Shown here: positions 9,760-21,518 of the stretch, piece after piece
How positions within the stretch are numbered: position 1 is the first letter of the stretch
How the letters are laid out: the number at the start of each line of letters is the position of its first letter
From: Ligula intestinalis
Lineage: Eukaryota; Platyhelminthes; Cestoda; Diphyllobothriidea; Diphyllobothriidae
DNA: 64,000 nucleotides
Reading direction: 5' to 3'
Assembly (NCBI GenBank): GCA_036362985.1
Contig: JAYGXS010000001.1
Span: 20,223,714 to 20,287,713 of the forward strand
Translations under genes and position numbers: made by a program
The notes under the pieces: model-generated
What the model was told of the DNA's origin: nothing
Database searches by the model: none
The model's input: only the letters and a program-made list of their open reading frames with translations

Positions 9760-11290
9760 TTGGGTCAACTAAAGTCAATTGTATTGTGGAAATAAAGCCT
9801 TTGACAGATTATACCTCACTCTATTCTCTCATAACCATCGTATTCTAGTTAACTCAGGTGATCGAGAAGACAGGTGTAGTTAAACGTGTTTGCTTTAAAA
9901 CTGATAGTCGAATCTATCCTTACCGAATGAAATGCTTCTACACCCCTCACGTCCGCATAAGGGGACCGGACTTATAGCAGAAATTGAACGGAGTACGTGA
10001 TGGAGCTGAATTGTGCTTGTCTTTCAGCTGATCCTGTTACTTTCTTGCGAGCATTACTTTTAGCATAGTTCTGGGAAGCCACAAATCAAACTCTTCCAGA
10101 CTTTAATCTCGAATGATCCCAAAACCTAGCATAACTGGTATACGGTAGTTCACCGGTCCTGCTATACTTGCGTCAAATCATTTTTGTTCGCTATTTTTTC
10201 TTCGGTTGCCAGACTGCGAGTTAGTTTTACCGTAGGGCAGAGGGGGAGGGGAGCGGCATTTTATCCCGTACGTGCTGGTCGAACCTGACCAGACCTCACA
10301 GACTAGAAAATTCACCTTAAAGTTCTTTCATATCAAAGGCCAAGTTAATTGGCTAAGTAGCAATTCACAATGCTCTGTCAAGGTGCCCTGACAGTTCAAG
10401 TGAGCGTCAGTTGCTTTTCCTAGCGAGGGAAGGTTCTAAAGTGGTTTCGGTTTCACTCATTGCGCCAGTGAAGGAGTTTAGAGAAGCCCATCCGGTGGGA
10501 CCAGACGCAGTGGCTAATCAGCGGGTCTCAGGTGCATTTGACCCCCGCTTGCATCTGACGTAACATCACTTTGGTGGTTCAGAAGGGTTACAGGAACGCG
10601 GGGGGGGGGAGAAGAACCTGCAAAACCAGTCACCTCATAAAAAACGGCCGCAGTCGTGTAAGTTTTTCGGGTCACGCTCATGCCCCCCCCCTCCCCCCTC
10701 TGTTGGTCTGAAACACCTAGGTGGCAAGTATTTTCGAGTTTTCAGTCTGCCCGGGGGCTGGTAATGAACGATGACGCTGTTAAATCATCGCCCCCTCCCC
10801 TTCTCTACTTACGAGAACATGTGTTACGCAAGTGAGCGGTTTGAGATGACGTGACCATGTGTACGTTACACGTACGCATATCGAAGCACCAATAAACCGA
10901 TGCTCTGACAAATCCCTAGTTAATCGGCTTTCAAACATTTTGCCTGCTCTCCTAGCATCACAGCCCCTTGCTTGGCCATGGCTGCATTTTAATGGAACAA
11001 TGTAAGCCTCCGTTTTGGTCAGATGGTTTCAGCTGCTAGTCCGTATGAGACAGATAGTCAATGAATTCTAACATGGTACCAGCGGACCAAGGCAAAATCG
11101 TACGGCTATTTCTACAGGCGCAGGTATTAGGTCCATGAAGATGGAAAAATACCAAAGGTCATAGAAGGAATCAGGATGTTATGCGTATGCCGCATCTCGT
11201 AGGAGAACTGGAAGGCTCGAGAGATGGATTCCAGGCTTCGAAAGACTCTAAACACACGAGAACAGTGATCAAATCGGTTGACGCATTTCA
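9760..11290. other. No gene recognised; G- and C-runs
   Basis: No exon or element could be supported. A G9 run near 10601 and C-rich runs near 10682-10700 are complementary in part and could pair or form quadruplexes. Confidence 0.35.
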
Positions 11291-11439
11291 TTTGATTCAG
11301 TCCTCAATTAAAGAAGAAAGCGCACGATCGGCTACTGGGTAGTCCTAAATAACTGATACCCACTTACAACCCCGCCTATCGCCGCTAAGTTCAGAGCACA
11401 CAAGCCAAATACAGTAGATTTCCTGCCTCGTATAACGTC

Positions 11440-12730
11440 AACAGATCCGTTGCAATTTGCGCATAAAGCTATGCGTAGTACACTAGACGCTGTTGCTCTG
11501 GTAGTCTATTCTGCTCAAAGAGACTTCGATAATGCCTGCTGTACATACGGATGTGCTTTTCTCGACTACTTCTCTGCCTTATATACTATCTCACGCCATA
11601 TTTTACTTAATAAAACTTCTGTATGCGGCTCTTCCGGCTGGACTGTCTCTTGGCTTGGGGACTATTTCACTTCCCGTACTCTATTCGTTCAGTGCGGCAA
11701 GCAAAAATCCACAGCCCTTCCCAACAACTGTGGAGTTCTCCAAGGGTCTATTTTATTCCCTCATCTCTTTTCGTGACCTACGATCGCCAAACGAATGTTT
11801 GTTTGTTAAATATGCTGACGATATGGTTGCTGGCCATCCTCTCAAAAGTCAGACATATCTTCAAGTACCGAAGGATGGCCTGGACCACGTCTCAACATGG
11901 TCGCCAACAAATGGCTTTCTACTTAACGAGCGGGAGTCAGTCCAGTGTATTTTCGACAACGACCCTCTCCCACTCCTGAAACTTTTGACATTCTGCCCAA
12001 CGAGATATCCTCTTTTCGATACTTTGATGTTACTCTGGCATCCAACCTTATATTTGCTCTTCATATAGAAGGCTTTTTAATTAAAATCCGCAAACGTTTA
12101 TATTATATCCACCGCTTGCGTTCATATCGCACACCGAAAGCCCTAATCTGGCGATTTAAAGATGCCTGTATTCTCTCCCCCCCATATTTTTGCAGCTCTC
12201 CGGTTATTTTTCCGGCTTTACTTAAAAAACCTGGTCATTCTTAAACGCCTCCTCTGAATGCTCTCTTCAGCTGCTGGTATTTCCTATGTTTTTTTAAACT
12301 GGCATCATAATACAGCGCCACTTTAAAACGGTCAAGCAATTTGCTGATCGCATCCTTAGTGAGGTTGCTCACCTTCTCCATTCTGAATTAATGGCTGCGA
12401 AGTCTTCACGTACAATGCACCGAGGTTTCTGTCATATGTCTTGGCGTACATCGGCACATCAGCATTCTGTACTCCCATTCCTAGCACGCTAACTCACGTG
12501 TTAAGAAGTGGAAACTGAGAAGTTGAAAGCTGACCTGTCTCCGTAGTAGAAGTGGGTATCATGTAAACTATTAATTTGGAGTATTCTATTACCCTTGACC
12601 TTTTACTATGACCCCTTACTTTACTTATTCATTGTTCTTCGTAAATGGAGCCATTTTTTCTGAAAGTTTAGGATATTTAAATTCTAAATAAAGCATTCCT
12701 CTGTCTCGCTCTCATTTATGGATCCATCCA
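11440..12730 (+). mobile_element. Degenerate L2/CR1-like non-LTR retrotransposon, 3' part with reverse transcriptase
   Basis: Conserved blocks occur in order but in shifting frames: PLQFAHKAMRSTLDAV, FLDYFSALYTISR, GWTVSWLGDYFTSR, CGVLQGSILFPHLFS, then VKYADDMVAGHP, the reverse transcriptase catalytic box. After these come the post-catalytic region (FLLNERESVQCIF, RKRLYYIHRLRSYR) and a C-terminus (AHLLHSELMAAKSS, HSVLPFLAR) near 12370-12490. The 3' untranslated region follows. Frameshifts make it a pseudogene. Related C-terminal or 3' pieces lie at 2620-2860 and 23045-23290. The clade is a judgement from motif wording. Confidence 0.8.
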
Positions 12731-12789
12731 GCCCAGGTAAGCTCTGACTTCCTTCTTTTTGCCGGAAAATTTCGTCTGTCCACACTACT

Positions 12790-12890
12790 GTGACTGCTGG
12801 CGGAGCTCGAAAGTGAGCCCCAAGGCAGACCAGAACGAGTGATTTCTGTTAGTGATCGGTGAGCGTTCAGCAACGGAGAAACTCTAACCA
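12790..12890 (+). mobile_element. SINE tail fragment, variant tail
   Basis: It contains GTGAGCCCCAAGGCAGACCAG, GAGTGATTTCTGTTAG and GATCGGTGAGCGTTCAGCAACG. The same tail occurs at about 21430-21515 and 60380-60460. Confidence 0.65.
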
Positions 12891-13021
12891 CTCGCAGCGA
12901 AGGTCATCCGCCCAATAATAATAAAAAGCCGATGACGACAGTTACAATAACAACAACGACAACAGCAACAGCCAAAACCGTCCCGAAGGGGTGTAGCGCC
13001 CGCTAACGTCATTAGACTCAC

Positions 13022-13299
13022 CTTCCACGCACCGCGGCACTTTGGCTAGAAACTGATGCTTCAATGTCTCGGCCGCCTCAGCTCGTGCACAGTCCACTAA
13101 ACAGGAAGTCAACACAGGTGCAACGCTGAAATAAACCTGTCTATTTACTGGCGCTGGTGATGGCTTGTGCCGGGTGCAAACAGCCAATAACAGGTCCGCC
13201 TCTCGGGCATTTTCTCGAGTCATTAGCTGGAGACGGAGGGGGATATCCGGCGGGTTGAGGCTCGGGCCGTAGAACAATGCCGGCCGGGACCGGCGACGC
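13022..13299 (-). CDS. Putative exon of an unrecognised gene
   Basis: The minus-strand open frame ends at a strong donor, GGAAG/GTGAGTC (13022/13021). A plausible acceptor, CTCTCTGTCAG, lies just above 13299. The translated part reads, for example, SLNPPDIPLRLQLMTREN, READLLLAVCTRHKPSP and KHQFLAKVPRCVEG. It is of ordinary amino-acid composition rather than low complexity and sits at the edge of a GC-rich block. I recognise no family. It could also be an untranslated first exon. Confidence 0.35.
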
Positions 13300-13426
13300 T
13301 GACAGAGAGATACACGCGCTTGACTAGTTTCTGGCGTTGCTGCGGTCACTCATTAGCTATAATCGGACGGCCTTTCTGCGGCCAAACGCCCTCACACGCA
13401 CTCACCCACACACACCACTCTATCTA

Positions 13427-13510
13427 CCCCCCCCCCCCACCCCCTCCCCCATGTTGTCCGAGAGCGGACGCTAGACAAGGTCGGCAACATGGGGGTGGGG
13501 GGGGGGGAGG
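13427..13510. repeat. Poly(C)/poly(G) inverted repeat, quadruplex-prone
   Basis: A C-rich arm ending CCCCCATGTTG (13427-13456) is mirrored by CAACATGGGGG plus a G run (13485-13510), separated by 28 bases. The hairpin arm is about 26 bp. The G-rich strand could form a G-quadruplex. It lies in a CpG-rich block at about 13040-13740. Confidence 0.75.
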
Positions 13511-13869
13511 TGATTGCAAGAAGAGGAGACAACCTTTCTGTTGACGTGTGGCTGCCGCCGCCACCGCCATCAGGTTCGATCGCCCGCCTGATATAGGACG
13601 CCAGCGGCAACCATAAATGTCCGCGAAATGCATCGGCGGCTAATATCTCACCGCAACAACCAGATGCTCGTCACAATATTTAACGATCCGCGCACCCGAC
13701 CCCGCCCGGACGGACGGAGCGGCTGGCTACCCCCCACGGAAATTAACCGTTGAAACAGGTTGCCGTTTCAAACTTCCAGCTTTGAAGTTTTAGGAAGAAA
13801 GTGCGTTAAGTTTCGCCCGGTCGTAAGGATTGCTTGTATGGTCTCGTAAACACGAAAGTGGAATTGGAA

Positions 13870-14222
13870 CCACCTAGAGTGCATGTAGCATTGCGCTAAA
13901 TTCCGGGGGAATTAGTTTTAGGACTAATATGAGGGTTAGGATTAAGTTAAAGGTTGGGTTTAAGGTTGCGGTTAAAGTCACTGTCGTGGTTAGAGTCATG
14001 ATTACGTTAAAGGTTTGGGTTAGTGTTAACTGTAGGGTGTAGGTTTTAGGTAGGGCTTGGATTAAGAATAAGGTCACGGCTTAGTTTTATGTTAGAATTA
14101 GTGTTCAGGTTAAGACACGGGAATATGTGCGTTGCGTAAAAATTTATCACAAGGCCACCTAGTTGAAGTGGGCTGGCGATCCTATTCCTTTGTCCTCTTT
14201 AGGCGGTCATACAAGTCATCCT
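13870..14222 (+). repeat. Degenerate telomere-like (GGTTAR) dispersed repeat, copy A
   Basis: About 180 bases of irregular GGTTAG/GGTTAA/GGTTTAG units are followed by unique-looking flank: AAGACACGGGAATATGTGC, then ACAAGGCCACCTAG, then TTTAGGCGGTCATACAAGTC. The same order recurs at 18235-18428 and, inverted, at 19345-19500. The conserved flank makes it a dispersed element rather than an ordinary interstitial telomere array. Confidence 0.75.
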
Positions 14223-14292
14223 TACTGTGTGAGGTAATAGAAGGCTCGAAAAGCGAGCTCAAATTTGAAAAAGTCGGAATTCCGGGATAAGA

Positions 14293-14484
14293 ATTAGAGT
14301 TCATCTTCTGCTCACTAAAATAAATTTTTAGGTTCGTTGACGTTTTGGACAGCTGAGCCGGTTGTCCGTTGTCGAAGCGAATACTGAATTTATCGATCGG
14401 CAAGTGTAAAGTTGCGGCTGTACGCGTTGGCCTTGGGCTGATCGATTTTTATCCGTTCGCGGTGAGCAGAAGATGAACTCTAAT
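14293..14484. repeat. Perfect 23-bp inverted repeat enclosing about 146 bp
   Basis: 14293-14315 is the exact reverse complement of 14462-14484 (each begins or ends in the CATCTTCTGCTCAC core). The enclosed DNA has no recognised content. It may be a small inverted-repeat element or a recent local inversion. Confidence 0.75.
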
Positions 14485-14489
14485 GTGTG

Positions 14490-17110
14490 AAGTAATTTGT
14501 ACCGTTTTTCATGAAATAAAATTAAGTTAATATTAAAGTAACTACAAATCGTATTATACTCAAACAATTGTCCGTTGACCTATATACACTTTTTTCGAAT
14601 CTTTCGGATGACAGTTGGATTCCGCGATTTAAAAACTGTTGATCTTTTGAAGAGAATCCTTGCTTCAGTCATTTTTGACATATGGATGGGATATTAAGCA
14701 CTGCTCAGCAAGGCAGATAAGCTGATGGAGTAAAACCACTTGCCATGTCTCCCCTCATATTCTGGCCTCTTTTGTTCAATATTCGAGTCAAAATAAGCAA
14801 CTGTTATTCATATCGTTCAACAGTACCGGTTTCAGATGGCTTCAGCAACGCACAAAACTACATTCCTTTTGGTCTCACCAAATGCACAGTAACATTTTTC
14901 GTTCATTAATATTGTGTTTTGATGCTGACGCTGACGATTGGCCAGACGCCGTCGGGGTTTTTCATGTTCAGGATTATCGAAGCAGATCAATTTTTTTCTC
15001 ACCTGACACGGTTCGATGCAAAAAGTAAGTATCTTCACGGAATTAATTCCCACGGGGTCTTACGCTCTTCTTGTCGTCTCTCAGTCAATTCATGCGGCAC
15101 TCAAATTACTAGTTTTGCATCATTCCAAATGCATGTAAACGCCTGCAACCAGTGAATATATAAACTTCTAATACTCCTCGCATTTCTTCAAGTCTTGATC
15201 GATTAATGTTTCAAATGTTTAGTGATCACATTTTTCCGGCTGCCCTGAAGGTTAATTATCCTGTATGATTACACCACTAGTTTCGTGTTCCAAACCATTT
15301 CCTGCATGTTCCTTCAAAGAAAGTATATTTGCCATAAACGTCCTCGAATAAACAGTGAGTTTTATCAGCACGTTTAAAAATGAAAACAAAAAAAAAAAAC
15401 AATGCACCCAAAAATGTTTCCGTTTGGCCCATTGTTATCCCTCTTCCTTACAATAAAAACATAAATGTCAATCCTTCAATCAAATTTCATAAACAAAGTA
15501 TGACAGCTCTGTTCAAAAACGTGAGACTAAATGTACGGCCATTTTAAATTATCTGTTACAGTAATTGAAACAAAAGGCACGAACTATATTCTCTATCTAA
15601 TGCTTTATGGTAGGCTTCTAATTGTAAAGCTGTAATCACGAGAAAAGTTGAAAGTGTTCATAATTGCAAAAAACGTTTAACAGCCGAGAATGTGGGGGAG
15701 ACGCTATTTCCTGGAAATATGGCATGGGAAGTGAATATTTCAGACACGAGTTCTAGAAAAAATGTGGTTTAGTTCATACAGGAACTGAAAATCGACGGCC
15801 ATGGGTAACTATTCTGGTTCCAGTGTAGGTTACGCACGTGAGCAAATGAGCTATTCATTTTAAAACCCGATATTTTGTCCTATATAGACGCATGACTTGA
15901 GAAAAGTTATGAAACAGACTCGGGAGGGCAATTTCTGGGTGCGCAGTTGCGTTTCTTCTGCGTTTCGAACTATCATTCGTGCATATCGCTAGGGAGTAAT
16001 TGGAAAAGCTCAGTTAGCTTAAACTTCTACCACCTCCAGGTAATTTTTGCAAAAACTCGGAATTACCGAACGACGCTCTGCAACTTCTTCAAAATTTTGC
16101 GGCGATTCTCTTACTTTGAGAGCATTTTGAAGGATTTCGCGTAATGCTTAACAAACTTCAAGGTCTTCTTGCCCACCTCTGCGGAATTCCATGCTTGTCC
16201 TTACATGTAGCTGAAAAAAGAACGTCATGATAATGTAGGGGAGGGGAGAAATGTTCCAGAAGAGTGTTTGATAAGCATGCACATCTAATCGCTCACTTTT
16301 GGCCATAGCCGTACGATAAAGTAGTAAGTTTGCATTTGGATAGCGACTTATTGAGAGTCATAACGCTTACGGATGCGAAGCGACCTCCGGTTCACTGAGG
16401 ACCCTAGAATGCACATGTGATCCACGAGTGGAGGGAGTCAAAAAGAAATGATCGGAAGAATGTATTATTGGAACCATGCGCTCAAACATATGATATGAAA
16501 TTCGGCAGAACAGGTGCCATACTATAAAACATTCCACCGATTTATGGCTCCTTTTCCACCCTGAGAGCGGTGTTCAGCCCAAGAGGATATTGTGAACAGC
16601 CGATCCCATACCGATCATATATATATTCGTATACCTCGAGGTAAAAGGTTATACAATTGACTTCCAAAGCAAGAACCGGAAGCCGGTACCAGTTGGTTAC
16701 TATTCTGGGTTGAGTTGCCCATCAACCTAGCGGGAGATTTCCTGGCACCGTCACATTTCATGGGTAGTGGGAGGGAAGGCCATAGTCGAGGACTAGCTTC
16801 GAAATAAATGGCCTCTTATATCAGTACTGTCCCCAAGCTACTCTGTTCACTAACCTGACACATAATATACCCTTACAAGATCGCAAGACATAGCAGTATC
16901 ATGCCATGGATAGGTTTTCGTCAACAGCTGCAGTCGTGGAAGGCCGGACTCTTCTCATCGAGAAACAAATATTTATCAGTGCCGACTGACGGTTCAGCCA
17001 TCACAAGCAACGAATTGCATTGCTGTTCCACGAGGCAGGCACAAGAGAAAATGCACGTAAGGTTGCTTAACGTAAAGTAGATGTATTGCAGTGTGGTTAA
17101 GTTAATGAGT
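14490..17110. other. No recognised feature
   Basis: Mostly AT-rich, with scattered short open frames lacking splice or family support. Confidence 0.35.
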
Positions 17111-17114
17111 AAAA

Positions 17115-17345
17115 CCATTGACACTACGATCTTCAGGCCCGGTTCCTCATAGGATGAGATGAAGGGAGACAACAGGTAGTAGGAATAGTTTATTCTGTAA
17201 AGAAAAATCGGAGAATAGATAGGAGGAAGCTGTCTCTCGGACGAGTGCTGTCCGCTTCCTAACGGGGTGCCATCTGAAGTGTGAGAGCCTGACAGTCGTC
17301 TCAACCTCCATAAAGCAGCCTTTGTGTGAACCAACCTTTAAAGAT
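17115..17345 (-). repeat. Dispersed repeat family R2, copy 1
   Basis: It shares ACGATCTTCAGGCCCGGTTC, AGGAATAGTTTATTCTGTA and GTGTGAACCAACCTTTAAAG-like blocks, in the same order and spacing, with 53498-53730. The coding role is unclear; reading frames in the two copies differ. Confidence 0.6.
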
Positions 17346-17349
17346 GATC

Positions 17350-18230
17350 GGCCAGACGGATTGGGGTCAGACTACGGGTGCGGGTGTGTTAGTGGCCACC
17401 GCGCAAGGCAAACATTCGGCCAGAGTTTGCTTGGCTGTCCCAGAGACAAACCGAGACTGTAATCACGTGAGCGTCCGCGCGGAGTGGGTTCACTACAGAT
17501 GTGCGTACCCTATAACACATTCTTTTCTTTCGTAATTTTACTTTTTTCTGTGACAGGACAAAAGCAAGACGACTGGAGGTGCGTGCGGGTGTAGTACCGG
17601 TTGTCAACATCCAACAAACCGGTTGTGCGTACTATACGCTACCTGGTCCCCACTTCGCACAAAACACTACATTCTTTCGGTTTAAGTGTACTGTGCACGA
17701 CCCGACATGCCACGTTTCAGCCGCCATACCAGCACTAGCAAGGCGGTTTTCAGGCTTGCTCTGAAAATTATGCATAGTGATTTGCGGAGAGGTTTCGATC
17801 GATATGTAACATAAGGGGGCGTGTGTGCAGGTACAGGGAGGTGTGATAACAAGATCTGTACTATGTTGTTTTCGTAAAAAAATTATGGAACTGTGCAATC
17901 AACGCACTACTTCAAGAAACATACAGAGGAGAAGAGGTACAGGGAGACTCCTCATTTCTAGGGGGCCATTTATGGAGACTGTACTCGGGGAGATAATGAC
18001 AAATTGTCCATTATCAGCCTTTTTAGGGCATCTGAAACTTGCGATCTTTTTCTGCTGGTGCTTTCTTATGAGGAAGGAACGTGAAGTCCATTGCGGTAGA
18101 TACCTCGATATAGTCTGTGGGTTCTTACATGTATAGCAGTAAATTTTCAGCGCTAGGTATACGCTTGCTACCTCCAAAAAGACACATTCGGAAGTCCAGT
18201 AGCCAGCTGCCGATGTTGGGATTCTATTAG
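17350..18230. other. No recognised feature
   Basis: Several overlapping short open frames on both strands, none with a recognisable domain or a matched pair of splice sites. Confidence 0.3.
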
Positions 18231-18234
18231 TACC

Positions 18235-18428
18235 TCTACTTTAAGCCTAACAGATCAGGGACAAGGTTTCGGTTTGGGGTAGGAGGAGTGCTAAGTTTAA
18301 GGTCGTCGTTTTAGTTTTATGTTGGGATTAAGACACTAGAATATGTACCCTTCCTGAAATTTGTCGAAGGGTCACCTATCCTAAGTGGGCGGGGCGTTCG
18401 GTGCAGGCAGTCATACAAGCCATCCTAA
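18235..18428 (+). repeat. Telomere-like dispersed repeat, copy B
   Basis: A short GGTTT/GGTTAA-like tract runs into AAGACACTAGAATATGTACC, GAAGGGTCACCTATCC, AAGTGGGCGG and CAGTCATACAAGCCATCC, matching copy A downstream of its core. Confidence 0.65.
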
Positions 18429-18429
18429 A

Positions 18430-19340
18430 CACTGCAGTATCTCAAGCGAAGCCGAGACTACCTGAAACAAGCTAGTCAGCAAAAGTTGACAATCTGGCAT
18501 TATGAGTGAGACATCATGCGCATAAAATATACTGCAATCTTGCACCCGATTATGTCTTTGAAGAATGGGTGACCACAGCGGCCTCAAAAGTTGGTGAAAG
18601 ACCGGACGGTGGGAGGGAAGCTGACAATAATTTAGAAAATTCCACGTGGTAGTTGGCACCCTGCACAGACACACATCTCACCCCAATGACAGCTTTGCCT
18701 TTGCCGGTAATGTAAACAGTCCCCACCGGCACTAACTAGCCTCGGTTACACATGTTGCCAACTGCCAAATCCGTCCGTCGCGTCTTCCCCCCCCCCCCCC
18801 CTGCGCCACCCCGGACCACGCGGGCGGGATGGGAGGATGTATAAAAGAAAACACTCCACCGAAGAAGGTAACAAAAGGATGCCGGCGTTGCTGGGCGGAA
18901 ATTAGGGCCAAGTAGGGGGATGGACAGGCAAGCCTAACGACTTGATTACTGTTTAGGGCCCATCACTGATCAGGTGGTGGTTGCGTGGCCTTGCGGTCTT
19001 ACCTGCCAGTCCAGTATAAATGATGAACCTCGTGGGTGGGCGGGGATGGAGCGGGGAGCGGGGAGAAAGAAAACTTGAAAATAGCTACTGAGAAGCAGAG
19101 CAGGACAGAGCCACCTGCCCAAAACGCTGTCGCGCACCCGTCTCTCGCAGCCCTCTGCATTTCAGTTGCTATGGTTGAAGGCGGCGGTGGAGGAGGATCA
19201 AATTCGGATGGTCCAACGAGTGGACTACATCTGGCGATGCCACTTAAGCCTCTGTCGAGCATGGAGCCAGCCAAGAAGAAGGGGAAGATTATTAGCTGGT
19301 AGCCGAAAAGAAATCACGTGGATTGCATGAAGAAATAAGA
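18430..19340. other. Mixed low-complexity stretch, possible promoter sequence
   Basis: It contains a C15 run at 18787-18801, a TATA-like TATAAAAG near 18840 and a purine-rich GC block near 19035-19070. No transcript unit could be assigned. Confidence 0.25.
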
Positions 19341-19344
19341 GGTT

Positions 19345-19526
19345 AAGGATGACATGGATGGCCGCCTAAATAAAAACGTAGAATATGAAAGGCCCACCCT
19401 TGCGACAAGTTTCAGGGAGGGTAAATATTCCCGTGTCTTAACCCCCTAACATAAGACTTAACTATAACCTTAATCCTAACCCGAGCTCTACTCTAAATCT
19501 AACGGCAAAAGCAGCTTACGTAGTCT
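19345..19526 (-). repeat. Telomere-like dispersed repeat, copy C (inverted)
   Basis: On the minus strand it reads degenerate GGTTAGGATTAAGG units, then AAGACACGGGAATATTTACC, GCAAGGGTGGGCC and TTTAGGCGGCCATCCATGTC, as in copy A. Its core is interrupted at about 19527 by an inverted-repeat element, and related CCTAACC-type sequence resumes at 20103. Confidence 0.65.
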
Positions 19527-20102
19527 GGCAAAAGTAGCTTATGTAGTCCCCCTCATGTACCCCTAGTCCTAGAATTTGGTCCTACGAAAACGGTGGTTAT
19601 AGGTTTTTTGGGGGTGCAGAAATTGGATAGGCAGAGAAGGAAATTTTTAGATGTAAGTGTAGAGTGATAAAAATGTAGTCGAAGTTGTTTCCCACGGCCG
19701 CTGGGAGTAAGTTGTTCCGCATATAAATTTAAGGTGTGCGCGGCCCTTCGCACCGCGGACTATACTAATCTAACCCAGAACGGTAAGTTGGACCTCAGGT
19801 AAGTTGAAGTAGACGACCTCCTAACCAGCATTTATATTTTTCTGGAATTTCAAGAAACCTGCAATTTGATAATCAGGTTTTCTCGCAATACGTTAAAAGA
19901 TAACACAGATTATGAAAATCTACATACATAAACCAAAAAACACATCTAAATACAGTAAAATAAAAATGCATATAGCAGTTATTAAAGTATATTCCACTGC
20001 GTTTCCTAATTCCCCACCCATAAAACCTTATAACCACTGTTTTCGTAGGACAACATGCTGGGAGTAGGGATTAATGAGGGGGACTAAATAAGCTACTGTT
20101 TC
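19527..20102. mobile_element. Inverted-repeat (MITE-like) DNA element inside a telomere-like repeat
   Basis: The left arm (19527-19620) and right arm (20005-20102) are diverged inverted copies. AGTAGCTTATGTAGTCCCC matches GGGGGACTAAATAAGCTACT reversed, GTCCTACGAAAACGGTGGTTAT matches its reverse complement, and the TTTTGGGGG/CCCCACCC blocks follow. About 385 bp of AT-rich, non-coding DNA lies between. The sequence just outside the left arm (19504-19525) is a near copy of the first 22 bases of the arm. No transposase is present and I could not define a target-site duplication. Confidence 0.65.
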
Positions 20103-20330
20103 CAACCTAACCTCTATAGCTTATACGAATCCAAACCTTAACCCCTTACATAATCCTTATCCTAACCCAGCCTGAAATCTAACTCTAAACGTAACATCAA
20201 TCCAAACCTAAATTCTAAATCTAATTTCCCCGGAATTTGGCGCAAAGCCACAAATATTGTCAGTGGTTCCTGTTCCCGTGTCCTGTTTAGGTGACCATAA
20301 AAGTCGCCCTTAACAATGAACTTTGGCACA
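20103..20330 (-). repeat. Telomere-like repeat, part resuming after the inserted element
   Basis: Irregular CCTAACC, CCTTAACCCC and CTAACTCTAAACG units run to about 20230. Flank resembling the other copies (CCCGTGTCCTGTTTAGG, GACCATAAAAGTCGCCC) follows. Confidence 0.55.
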
Positions 20331-20334
20331 CAGT

Positions 20335-21425
20335 TTCCAGTACCACAGAGAGTAGATATGGTGAATTCCTTCTGTTACTTTGCAACTAACAGCCCTCTAA
20401 ATAAAATTTTAGAGTATTCGACGAAGAAAGTTTTAAAGAGGCAGCGTTTCCAAAAGGTAGTCCTTTAAAAAAATATGTGGCGCACATTTGGTTTTGCAGA
20501 TAAATTCAGTTTGGCGATGTGGATAGAGGAAAAGAAGAGAAACCTAGGAAGAACTGCTTCGAAATTACCAGAGGGAAAATGAAAAACAAAATTGACTACC
20601 AATAGAGGTGAATATGTGAGTTCCAGGAGGCAGTTCAGAAGAAGGAGATGCGACCACTGAAACAAGGGCCTTATTTTTCTGAAGTTTAGGATTCCGCCAG
20701 GACACCATTACCTATGATTAAGGATGCCCGGTGGAATCCGAAACGTCAGGACAATAAAACTCTTGTTCAGTGGTCGCATTGACTACCAAACTTATCTAGT
20801 TACACATGCAAACAACGAAGAATTGGACGTCTATGCATCAGTACGAATAATTGTAATCTATATGAACACGTGAGAGTATTAAATAAATGTAATGATTAAG
20901 AAGGACGACAATTTGGTAGGTATGTTGAGCGCATTACCGCAAGACATACCGAGGTGAAATGATCGAAACTTCTTCGCAGCGCCGACCCGAAGAAATGGCA
21001 GGCTGACTTTCCCGATGCTCCGGGACGGTTCGTAAATCATTTTCAAAACTTGACTCTTGACAACTCACTGATCGACGTACGATGCCCAGACCATAAAATG
21101 TTGCTTTCCTAGTCAAATACCAAACAGTTTGAAAATCTGTTGTAGCCATAATACAACCCGGCATGGCTAACAATTTAGTATTTGTATACTACTGACGCCT
21201 TTTGAAAGCTTGTGAATAGTACGCGGGTTATTCCGCAGAGCTTGATGAAGTCCTGTTTAGACATTCATATGGGATTTCGGACTATGAGTAAAAAAAGCCC
21301 TGCATAGAGGAATTACCTCGAAGTTCACGCATTAATTTTCGAGCAGAATTAAGAAGGGGTAGAAACACGGATGCTGTAGGTCTATGCTCGTGAATTCTTG
21401 CTATGCAGACGTTATACCACAACCA
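20335..21425. other. No recognised feature
   Basis: No exon, repeat pair or element could be supported in this stretch. Confidence 0.3.
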
Positions 21426-21429
21426 CTAT

Positions 21430-21515
21430 GCTGTCAGGGCCCCAAAATGAGATCCAAGGCAGAACAGAATGAGTGATTTCCATTAGCCATCGGTGAAGGT
21501 TCACCAACGAGAGAT
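21430..21515 (+). mobile_element. SINE tail fragment, variant tail
   Basis: It reads GCTGTCAGGGCCCCAAAATG, GATCCAAGGCAGAACAG, GAGTGATTTCCATTAGCC and CGGTGAAGGTTCACCAACGAG, matching the tail of the SINE at 60230-60460. Confidence 0.65.
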
Positions 21516-21518
21516 ATA

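Noticed and set aside
13920..14100. True interstitial telomere array
   Set aside because: Units are irregular and the flanks are shared with other copies, so it is a dispersed repeat.
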